From: Dama dama
Lineage: Eukaryota; Chordata; Mammalia; Artiodactyla; Cervidae
Direction of reading: 5' to 3'
NCBI RefSeq assembly: GCF_033118175.1
Contig: NW_026870888.1
Location: 4,402,001 to 4,466,000 of the forward strand
DNA: 64,000 nt
The notes beneath the pieces were generated by a model, which saw nothing but the letters and a program-made list of their open reading frames with translations, was not told the origin of the DNA and did no database searches. Below are positions 41,429 to 52,400 of the stretch, piece after piece (within the stretch, counting starts at the first letter, position 1; each line of letters starts with the position of its first letter). The position numbers and the translations under genes were made by a program.

Positions 41429-44400
41429 GACACTTTCTGAAGATCTTCATATTTTTCACACCTTTTCAGGCTCTTCATGTTTTGAACACAGTTTCATGCT
41501 CCTCATATTTTTCACATATTTTCAGGCTATTCATGTTTCTCAAAACCGTTTCATGCTCCTCAATTTTTCACATATTTTTATGCTCTTCATATTTTTCACA
41601 TATTTTCAGGCTATTCATGTTTCCCAAAACCGTTTCATGCTCCTCATATTTTTGACAGGTTTTGAAGCTCTTCATATTTTTCACACCTTTTCAGGCTCTT
41701 CATGATTTTGAACACCGTTTCCTGCTCCTCCTCTTTTTCAGACCGTTTCATGCTCCTCATATATTTGACACCTTTAGAAGCTCTTCATATTTATCACACC
41801 TTTTCAGGCTCTTCATGTTTTTCAACACCGCTTCATGCTCCTCCTCTTTTTCAGACCGTTTCATGCTCCTCATATTTTTGACACCATTTGAAGCTCTTCA
41901 TATTTCTCACACCTTTTCAGGTTCTTCGTGTTTCTCAACACCGCTTCATGCTCCTCCTCTTTTTCAGACCGTTTCATGCTCATCTAATTTTTGACAACTT
42001 TTGAAGCTCTTCATATTTTTCACAACTTTGGAAGCTCTTCATATTTTTCACACCTTTTCAGGCTCTTCATGTTTTTCAACACCGCTTCATGCTCCTCCTA
42101 TATTTCAGACCGTTTAATCCTCCTCATGTATTTCACCCTTTTTGAAGCTCTTCATATTTTTCACACCTTTTGAAGCTCTTCATATTTTTCACACCTTTTC
42201 AAGCTCTTCATGTTTTGTAACACCGTTTCATAATCCTCCTATTGTTCAGACAGTTTCAAGCTCCTCATATTTTTGACACCTTTTGCAGCTCTTCATATTT
42301 TTCACACCTTTTGAAGCTCTTCATATTTTTCACACGTTTTCAGGCTCTTCATGTTTTTCAACACCACTTAATGCTCCTTCTATTTTTCAGAGAGTTTCAT
42401 GCTCCTCATGTATTTCATATCTTTTGAAGCTTTTCATATTTTTCACACCTTTTCAGGCTCTTCATGTTTTTGATCACCGTTTCATGCTCCTCCTTATTTC
42501 AGACCGTTTCATGCTCCTCATATATTTGAAATCTTTTGAAGCTCTTCATATTTTTCAAACCTTTTCAGGCTCTTCAAGTTTTTGAACACCGCTTCATGCT
42601 CCTCCTATTTTTCAGGCCATTTTATGCTCCTCATATTTTTGACACCTTTAGAAACTCTTCATATTTTTCACACCTTTTCAGGCTCTTCTTGTATTTCAAC
42701 ACCACTTCATGCTCCTCCTATTTTTCAAACCTTTTCAGACACATCTCATTTTGACTCCTTTTGAAGCTCTTCATTTTTTTCACACCTTTTGAAGCTCTTC
42801 ATATTTTTCACACGTTTTCAGGCTCTTCATGTTTTTCAGCACCGCTTTATGTTCCTCCTATTTGTCAGACCGTTTAATGCACCTCATATTTTTCACACCT
42901 TTTGAAGCTCTTCATATTTTTCACACCTTTTCAGGCTCTTCATGTTTTTGATCACCGTTTCATGCTCCTCCTTATTTCATACCGTTTCATGCTCCTCATA
43001 TATTTGAAATCTTTTGAAGCTCTTCATATTTTTCAAACCTTTTCAGGCTCTTCATGTTTTTGAACACTGCTTCATGCTCCTCCTATTTTTCAGACCATTT
43101 TATGCTCCTCATATTTTTGACACCTTTAGAAACTCTTCATATTTTTCACACCTTTTCAGGCTCTTCATGTATTTCAACACCACTTCATGCTCCTCCTATT
43201 TTTCAAACCTTTTCAGACACATCTCATTTTGACTCCTTTTGAAGCTCTTCATTTTTTTCACACCTTTTGAAGCTCTTCATATTTTTCACACGTTTTCAGG
43301 CTCTTCATGTTTTTCAACACCGCTTTATGTTCCTCCTATTTATCAGACCGTTTAATGCACCTCATATTTTTCACACCTATTGAAGCTCTTCATATTTTTC
43401 ACACCTTTTCAGGCTCTTCATGTTTTTGATCACCGTTTCATGCTCCTCCTTATTTCAGACCGTTTCATGCTCCTCATATATTTGAAATCTTTTGAAGCTC
43501 TTCATATTTTTCAAACCTTTTCAGGCTCTTCATGTTTTTGAACACCGCTTCATGCTCCTCCTATTTTTCAGACCATTTTATGCTCCTCATATTTTTGACA
43601 CCTTTAGAAACTCTTCATATTTTTCACACCTTTTCAGGCTCTTCATGTATTTCAACACCACTTCATGCTCCTCCTATTTTTCAAACCTTTTCAGACACAT
43701 CTCATTTTGACTCCTTTTGAAGCTCTTCATATTTTTGACATCTTTTGAAGCTCTTCATACTTTTCACACCTTTTCAGGCTCTTCATGTTTTTGAACATGG
43801 CTTCATGCTCCTCCTATTTTCAGACCGTTTCATACTGTTCAAAATTTTGACACCTTTTGAAGCTCTTCATATTTTTCACACGTTTTCACGCTCTTCATGT
43901 TTTTCAACACCGCTTCATGCTCCTCCTATTTTCCAGAACGTTTCATGTTCCTCATATTTTTGACACCTTTTGAAGCTCTTCATCCTTTTCACACCTTTTC
44001 AGGCTCTTCATGTTTTTGAACATGGCTTCATGCTCCTCCTATTTTCAGACCATTTAATGCACCTCATATTTTTCACACCTTTTGAAGCTCTTCATATTTT
44101 TCACACCTTTTCAGGCTCTTCATGTTTTTCAACACCGCTTCATACTCCTCCTATTTTTCAGACCGTTTCATGCTCATCTTATTTTTGTCACATTTGGAAG
44201 CTATTCATATTTTTCACACCTTTACTGGCTCTTCATGTTTTTGAACACCGTTTCATGCTCCTCCTATTTGTGACACTTTTGAAGCTCTTCATATTTTTCA
44301 CACCTATTCAGGCTCTTCATATTTTTCAACACCACTTCATGCTCCTCCTATTTTTCAGACCGTTTCATGCCCCTCATAATTTTGACACCTTTTGAAAGTC

Positions 44401-47400
44401 TTCATATTTTTCACATCATTTCAAGCCCTTCATGTTTTTGAACAACATTTCATGCTCCTTCTATTTTTCAGACCGTTTCATGCTCCTCATATTTTTGACA
44501 CCCTTGGAAGCTCTTCATATATTTCACACCTTTTCAGGCTCTTCATGTTTTCCAAAACCGCTTCATGCTCCTCCTATTTTTCAGATCGTTTCATGATCTT
44601 CATATTTTTCACACCTTTTGAAAGTCTTCATATTTTTCACACATTTTCAGGCTCTTCATGTTTTTGAACTACGTTTCATGCTCCTCCTATTTTTCAGACC
44701 GTTTCATGCCCCTCATATTTTTGACACCTTTTGAAGCTCTTCATATTTTTCACACCTTTTCAGGCTTTTCTTTTTTTTCAACACCGCTTCATGCTCCTCC
44801 AATTTTTTAGACCGTTTCATGCTCCTCATATTTTTGAACACATTTTGAAGCTCTTCATATTTTTCACACCTTTTCAGGCTCTTAATATTTTTCAACACCG
44901 CTTCATGCTCCTCCTATTTTTCAGACCGTTTCATGCTCCTCATATTTTTGACAACTTTTGAAGTCTTCATATTTTTCACACCTTTTCAGGCTCTACCGTT
45001 TTTCAACACCGCTTCATGCTCCTCCTGTTTTTCTGACCGTTTCATGCTCCTCATATTTTTGACACTTTTTCAAGCTCCTCATATTTTTCACACATTTTCA
45101 GGGTCTTCATGTTTTTCAACACCGTTTCATGTTCCTCATCTTTTTGAAACCTTTTGAAGCTCTTCATATTTTTCACCGCTTTTCAGGCTCTTCATGTTTT
45201 TCAACACTGCTTCATGCTCCTCGTATTTTTCAGACCGTTTAATGCTCCTCATATTTTTCACACCTTTTGAAGCTCTTTATATTTTTCACACCTTTTCAGG
45301 CTCTTCATGTTTTTGAACACCGTTTCATGCTCCTCCTATTTTTCAGACTGTTTCATGCTCCTCATAATTTTGACACCTTTTGAAGCTCTTCATATTTTTC
45401 ACACCTTTTCAGACTCTTCATGTTTCTCAACACCATTTCATGCTCTTCATGTTTTTCAACACCGCTTCATGCTCCTCCTATTTATGAGTCGTTTCATGCT
45501 CCTCATATTTTTGACACCTTTTGAAGCTCTTCATATTTTTCACACCTTCTCAGGCTCTTCATGGTTTTCAACACCGCTTCATGCTCCTCCTATTTTTCAG
45601 ACCGTTTCATGCTCCTCATATATTTGACAGCTTTTGAAGCTCTTCATATTTTTCACACCTTTTCAGGCTCTTCATGTTTTTGAACACCGCTTCATGCTCC
45701 TCCTATTTCTCAGACTGTTTCATGCTCCTCATATTTTTGACACCTTTTGAAGCTCTTCATATTTTTCACACCTTTTCAGGCTCTTCTTGTTTTTGAACAC
45801 TGTTTCATGCTCCTCCTATATTTGACACCTTTTGAAGCTCTTCATATTTTTTACACTTTTTCAGGCTCTTCATATTTTTAAACAGCACTTCATGCTCCTC
45901 ATATTTTTGATACATTTTGAAACTGTTCATATTTTTCACACCTTTTCAGGCTCTTCATGTTTTTCAACACCGCTTCATGGTCCTCCTATTTTTGAGACAG
46001 TTTCATGCTCCTCATATTTTACACACCTTTTGAAGCTCTTCATATTTTTCACACCTTTTCAGGCTCTTTAGGTTTTCTAACACCGCTTCATGCTCCTCCT
46101 ATTTTTCAAAAGGTTTCATGTTCCTCATATTTTTGACACTTTTTTAAGCTCTTCATAAATTTTACACCTTTTCAGGCTCTGCATGTTTTTGAACACCGCT
46201 TCATGCTCCTCCTTTTTCAGTCAGTTTCATGCTCCTCATATTTTTGACACGTTTTGAAGTTATTCATATTTTTCACACCTCTCAGGCTCTTCATGTTTTT
46301 GAACACCGTTTCATGCTCCTCCTATTTTTCAGACGGTTTCATGCTCCTCATAACTGTGACACCTTTTGAAGCTCTTCATATTTTTCACACCTTTTCAGTT
46401 TCTTCACGTTTTTTAACACGGCTTCATGCTCCTCGTATTTTTCAGACCGTTTCATGCTCCTCATATTTTTCACACTTTTTCATGCTCTTCATATTTTTCA
46501 CATCTTTTCATGCTCTTCATGTTTCTCAACACCGTTTCATGCTCTTCAGGTTTTTGAACACGGCTTCATGCTCCTCGTATTTTTCAGACCGTTTCATGCT
46601 CCTCATATTTTTGACACTTTTTGAAGCTCTTCATATTTTTCATACCTTTTCAGGCTCTTAATGTTTTGGAACACCGCTTCATGCTCCTCCTATTTTTCAG
46701 ACCGTTTCATGCTCCTCATATTTTTGACAACTTTTGAAGTCTTCATATTTTTCACACCTTTTCAGGCTCTACCGTTTTTCAATACCGCTTCATGCTCCTC
46801 CTATTTTTCTGACCGTTTCATGCTCCTCATATTTTTGACACTTTTTCAAGCTCCTCATATTTTTCACACATTTTCAGGGTCTTCATGTTTTTCAACACCG
46901 TTTCATGTTCCTCATCTTTTTGAAACCTTTTGAAGCTCTTCATATTTTTCACCGCTTTTCAGGCTCTTCATGTTTTTCAACACCGCTTCATGCTCCTCGT
47001 ATTTTTCAGACCGTTTAATGCTCCTCATATTTTTCACACCTTTTGAAGCTCTTTATATTTTTCACACCTTTTCAGGCTCTTCATGTTTTTGAACACCGCT
47101 TCATGCTCCTCCTATTTTTCAGACCGTTTCATGCTCCACATATTTTTGGCACCTTTTGAAGCTCTTCATATTTTTCACACCTTTTCAGGCTCTTCATGAT
47201 TTTGAACACTGTTTCATGTTCCTCCTTTTTTTCAAACTGTTTCATGCTCCTCATATTTTTGCAACGTTTTAAGCTCTTCATATTTTTCACACTTTTTCAG
47301 GCTCTTCATGGTTTTAAAGAGCGCCTCATGCTCCTCATATTTTTGATACATTTTGAAGCTCTTCGTATTTTTCACACCTTTTCAGGCTCTTCATGTTTTT

Positions 47401-49730
47401 CAGCACCGCTTCATGCTCCTCCTATTTTTGAGACCTTTTCATGCTCCTCATATTTTGCACACCTTTTGAAGCTTTTCATATTTTACAGAACTTTTCAGGC
47501 TCTTCATGTTTTTGAGCACCGCTTCATGCTCCTCCTTTTTTTCAAACTGTTTCATGCTCCTCATATTTTTGCAACGTTTTGAAGCTCTTCATATTTTTCA
47601 CACCTTTTCAGCCTCTTCATGTTTTTGAACACCGTTTCATGCTCCTCCTATATTTCAGACCGTTTCATGCTCCTCATATTTTACACACCTTTTGAAGCTC
47701 TTCATATGTTTCACACCTTTTCAGGCTCTTTAGGTTTTCTAACACCGCTTCATGCTCCTCCTATTTTTCAAAAGGTTTCATGCTCCTCATATTTTTGACA
47801 CCTTTTGAAGCTCTTCATATATTTTACACCTTTTCAGGAACTTCATGTTTTTGAACACCGCTTCATGCTCCTCCTATTTTCAGACAGTTTCATGCTCCTC
47901 ATATTTTTGACACGTTTTGAAGTTCTTCATATTTTTCACACCTTTTCAGGCTCTGCATTTTTTTGAACACAGTTTCATGCTCCTCATATTTTTCACACAT
48001 TTTCATGCTCTTCATATTTTTCACACCTTTCAGGCTCTTCATGTTTTTGAACACCGTTTCATGCTCCTCCTATTTTTCAGACTGTTTCATGCTCCTCATA
48101 ATTTTGACACCTTTTGAAGCTCTTCATATTTTTCACACCTTTTCAGACTCTTCAGGTTTTTGAACACGGCTTCATACTCCTCGTATTTTTCAGCCCATTT
48201 CATGCTCCTTATATTTTTCACACTTTTTCATGCTCTTCATATTTTTCACATCTTTTCATGCTCTTCATGTTTCTCAACACCATTTCATGCTCTTCAGGTT
48301 TTTTAACACGGCTTCATGCTCCTCGTATTTTTCAGACCGTTTCATGCTCCTCATATTTTTGACACTTTTTGAAGCTCTTCATATTTTTCATATCTTTTCA
48401 GGCTCTTAATGTTTTGGAACACCGCTTCATGCTCCTCCTATTTTTCAGACCGTTTCATGCTCCTCATATTTTTAACCCGATTGAAGCTCTTCATATTTTT
48501 CACAACTTCTCAGGCTCTTCAGTTTTATGAACACGGCTTCATGCTCCTCGTATTTTTCAGACCGTTTCATGCTCCTCATATATTTCACACCGTTTGAAAC
48601 TCTTCATATTTTTCACACCTTTTCAGGCTCTTCATTTTTTCAACACCGCTTCATGCTCCTCCTATTTATGAGTCGTTTCATGCTCCTCATATTTTTGACA
48701 CCTTTTGAAGCTCTTCATATTTTTCACACCTTTTCATGCTCTTCATGTTTTTGAACACCGCTTCATGCTCCTCCTATTTTTCAGACCGTTTAATGCTCCA
48801 CATGTATTTCACACCTTTTGAAGCTCCTCATATTTTTCACACCTTTTCAGGCTCTTCTTGTTTTTGCACACCGCTTCATGCTCCTCCTGTTTTTCAGACC
48901 GTTTAATGCTCCACATGTATTTCACACCTTTGAAGCTCCTCATATTTTTCACACCTTTTCAGGCTCTTCATGTTTTTCAACACCGTTTCATGCTCCTCCT
49001 ATTTTTCAGACCGTTTAATGCTCCACATGTGTTTCACACCTTTTGAAGCTCTTCATATTTTTCACACCTTTTGAAGCTCTTCATATTTTTCACATGTTTT
49101 CAGGCCTTCATGTTTTTCAACACCGCTTCATGCTCCTCCTATTTATGAGTCGTTTCATGCTCCTCATATTTTTGACACCTTTTGAAGCTCTTCATATTTT
49201 TCACACCTTTTCATGCTCTTCATGTTTTTGAACACCGCTTCATGCTCCTCCTATTTTTCAAACCGTTTAATGCTCCACATGTATTTCACACTTTTTGAAG
49301 CTCCTCATATTTTTCACACCTTTTCAGGCTCTTCTTGTTTTTGCACACCGCTTCATGCTCCTCCTGTTTTTCAGACCGTTTAATCCTCCTCATGTATTTC
49401 ACACTTTTTGAAGCTCTTCATATTTTCCACACCTTTTCAGGCTCTTCATGTTTTTGAACACGGCTTCATGCTCCTCCTATTTTTCAGACCATTTCATGCT
49501 CCTCATATTTTTGACACCTTTTGAAGCTCTTCATATTTTTCACAGTGTTCAGGCTCTTCATGTTTTTCAACACCGCTTCATGCTCCTCCTATTTTTCAGA
49601 CCGTATCATGCTCCTCATATTTTTCACACCTTTTGAAGATCTTCATATTTTTCACACCTTTTCAGGCTATTCATGTTTTTGAACACCACTTCATGCTCCT
49701 TCTATTTTTCAGAGTTTCATGCTCCTCATA
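41429..49730. repeat. 113-bp satellite array, block 2
   Basis: The same satellite resumes in the same orientation and phase on both sides of L1 copy A. It includes units with HTTTCACATATTTT-type variants next to the L1 (41,500-41,640), the 478-bp HOR, units with TTTAATGCTCCACATGTATT (48,780-49,400) and a 1,776-bp internal duplication (44,933 and 46,709; both end at a GTTCCTCATCTTTTTGAAAC marker). No gene was seen outside the repeat. Confidence 0.93.
42436..43725. repeat. Higher-order repeat, 478-bp period, about 2.7 copies
   Basis: The marker GATCACCGTTTCATGCTCCT followed by CCTTATTTCA occurs at about 42,469, 42,947 and 43,425, each 478 bp apart. Downstream markers (CAGACACATCTCATTTTGAC) keep the same spacing. 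478 bp is 17 modules, which is not a multiple of four, so the HOR contains a non-tetrameric unit. A related block at 53,000-53,290 in the other large copy is present only once per 1,353-bp period. Confidence 0.9.
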
Positions 49731-51925
49731 TTTTTTTTTTTCCAGTGGGTTTTGTCATACTTTGATATGAATCAGCCATGGATTTACATGTATTCCCAAT
49801 CCCGATCCCCCCTCCCACCTCCCTCTCCCCCCGATTCCTCTGGGTCTTCCCAGTGCACCAGGCCGGAGCACTTGTCTCGTTCATCCCACCTGGGCTGGTG
49901 ATCTGTTTCACCATAGATATGATACATGCTGTTCTTTTGAAATATCCCACCCTCACATTCTCCCACAAAGTTCAAAAGTCTGTTCTGTATTTCTGTGTCT
50001 CTTTTTCTGTTCTGCATATAGGGTTATCGTTATCACCTTTCTAAATTCCATATACATGTGTCAGTATGCTGTAATGTTCTTTATCTTTCTGGCTTACTTC
50101 ACTCTGTATAATGGGCTTCAGCTTCATCCATCTCATTAGGACTGGTTCAAATGAATTCTTTTTAATGGCTGAGTAATAGTCCATGGTGTATATGTACCAC
50201 AGCTTCCTTATCCATTCATCTGCTGATGGGCATCTAGGTTGCTTCCATGTCCTGGCTATTATAAACAGTGCTGCGATGAACATTGGGGTGCACGTGTCTC
50301 TTTCAGTTCTGGTTTCCTCAGTGTGTATGCCCAGAAGTGGGATTGCTGGGTCATATGGCAGTTCTATTTCCAGTTTTTTAAGAAATCTCCACACTGTTTT
50401 CCATAGCGGCTGTACTAGTTTGCATTCCCACCAACAGTGTAAGAGGGTTCCCTTTTCTCCACACCCTCTCCAGCATTTATTGCTTGTAGACTTTTGGATA
50501 GCAGCCATCCTGACTGGCGTGTAATGGTACCTCATTGTGGTTTTGATTTGTATTTCTCTAATAATGAGTGATGTTGAGCATCTTTTCATGTGTTTGTTAG
50601 CCATCTGTATGTCTTCTTTGGAGAAATGTCTGTTTAGTTCTTTGGCCCATTTTTTGATTGGGTCATTTATTTTTCTGGAATTGAGCTGCAGGAGTTGCTT
50701 GTATATTTTTGAGATTAATCCTTTGTCTGTTTCTTCATTTGCTATTATTTTCTCCCAATCTGAGGGCTGTCTTTTCACCTTACTTATAGTTTCCTTTGTA
50801 GTGCAAAAGCTTTTAAGTTTCATTAGGTCCCGTTTGTTTAGTTTTGCTTATATTTCCAATATTCTGGGAGGTGGGTCATAGAGGATCTTGCTTTGATTTA
50901 TGTCAGAGAGTGTTTTGCCTATGTTCTCCTCTAGGAGTTTTATAGTTTCTGGTCTTACATTTAGATCTTTAATCCATTTTGAGCTTATTTTTGTGTATGG
51001 TGTTAGAAAGTGTTCTAGTTTCATTCTTTTACAAGTGGTTGACCAGTTTTCCCAGCACCACTTGTTAAAGAGGTTGTCTTTTTTCCATTGTATATCCTTG
51101 CCTCCTTTGTCAAAGATAAGGTGTCCGTAGGTTCGTGGATTTATCTCTGGGCTTTCTATTCTGTTCCATTGATCTATATTTCTGTCTTTGTGCCAGTACC
51201 ATACTGTCTTGATGACTGTGGCTTTGTAGTAGAGTCTGAAGTCAGGCAGGTTGATTCCTCCAGCTCCATTCTTCTTTCTCAAGATTACTTTGGCTATTCG
51301 AGGTTTTTTGTATTTCCATACAAATTGTGAAATTCTTTGGTCTAGTTCTGTGAAAAATACCATTGGTAGCTTGATAGGGATTGCATTGAATCTATAGACT
51401 GCTTTGGGTAGAATAGCCATTTTGACAATATTAATTCTTCCAATCCATGAACATGGTATGTTTCTCCATCTGTTTGTGTCCTCTTTGATTTCTTTCATCA
51501 GTGTTTTATAGTTTTCTATGTATAGGTCCTTTGTTTCTTTAGGTAGATATACTCCTAAGTATTTTATTCTTTTTGTTGCAATGGTGAATGGTATTGTTTC
51601 CATAATTTCTCTGTCTGTTTTTTCATTGTTAGTATATAGGAATGCAAGGGATTTCTGTGTGTTAATTTTATATCCTGCAACTTTACTATATTCATTGATT
51701 AGTTCTAGTAATTTTCTGGTAGAGTCTTTAGGGTTTTCTATGTAGAGGATCATGTCATCTGCAAACAGTGAGAGTTTTACTTCTTCTTTTCCTATCTGGA
51801 TTCCTTTTACTTCTTTTTCTGCTCTGATTGCTGTGGCCAGAACTTCCAACACTATGTTGAATAGTAGTGGTGAGAGTGGGCATCCTTGTCTTGTTCCTGA
51901 TTTCAGGGGAAATGCCTTCAATTTT
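49731..51925 (-). mobile_element. LINE-1 fragment copy B, 5'-truncated, ruminant type
   Basis: A minus-strand L1 fragment with the same left and right junctions as copy A. The T run at 49,731-49,741 is 11 bases (9 in copy A), the 3'UTR runs to 50,040, and ORF2 continues to about 51,925. Between A and B I noticed about ten substitutions and a few single-base run-length changes over about 2.19 kb. Identical breakpoints make two independent insertions very unlikely; this is a duplicate made with the surrounding satellite. Confidence 0.95.
50041..51925 (-). pseudogene. L1 ORF2 C-terminal fragment, copy B
   Basis: Remaining part of L1 ORF2, about 628 codons. The first open stretch (50,848-51,925, extending to 51,975 in satellite) contains the end of the reverse transcriptase: TRQGCPLSPLLFN, then the FADD catalytic motif about 40 residues later, then the thumb and following region. 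A TAA at 50,848-50,850 replaces a lysine codon in the KAK-like segment expected there, and the same frame reopens to give 260 codons (50,041-50,823). That part holds the C-terminal CX3CX7HX4C cluster at its residues 117-134 and the natural stop. Apart from the nonsense codon the frame is intact, unlike copy A. With no ORF1, endonuclease or 5' half, it is a dead fragment. Confidence 0.93.
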
Positions 51926-52400
51926 GACACCTTCTGAAGATCTTCATATTTTTCACACCTTTTCAGGCTCTTCATGTTTTGAACACAGTTTCATGCTCCT
52001 CATATTTTTCACATATTTTTATGCTCTTCATATTTTTCACATATTTTCAGGCTATTCATGTTTCTCAAAACCGTTTCATGCTCCTCATATTTTTCACATA
52101 TTTTTATGCTCTTCATATTTTTCACATATTTTCAGGCTATTCATGTTTCTCAAAACCGTTTCATGCTCCTCATATTTTCAAATATTTTTATGCTCTTCAT
52201 ATTTTTCACACCTTTTCAGGCTCTTCATGTTTTTCAACACCACTTCATGCTCCTCCTCTTTTTCAGACCGTTTCATGCTCCTCATATTTTTGACACCATT
52301 TGAAGCTCTTCATATTTCTCACACCTTTTCAGGTTCTTCATGTTTCTCAACACCGCTTCATGCTCCTCCTCTTTTTCAGACCGTTTCATGCTCATCTAAT

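Larger units (their letters stand above)
33000..43380. repeat. Large duplication, copy A (contains L1 copy A)
   Basis: This stretch is collinear with about 46,710-53,430. Landmark pairs include 32,997 and 46,709; 37,533 and 47,917; 38,025 and 48,409; 41,991 and 52,403; 42,242 and 52,654. Offsets change in steps of whole modules or HOR units (10,384, then 10,497 across the L1, then 10,412), and the left part differs by extra 1,523- and 1,861-bp block copies in this copy. A further partial copy of 32,800-33,400 lies at 44,736-45,350. Outer limits are approximate. Confidence 0.8.

Noticed and set aside
39236..51925. L1 copies as active or domesticated genes.
   Set aside because: Both lack the endonuclease, ORF1 and 5' region and share an internal nonsense codon; copy A has two more frameshifts.
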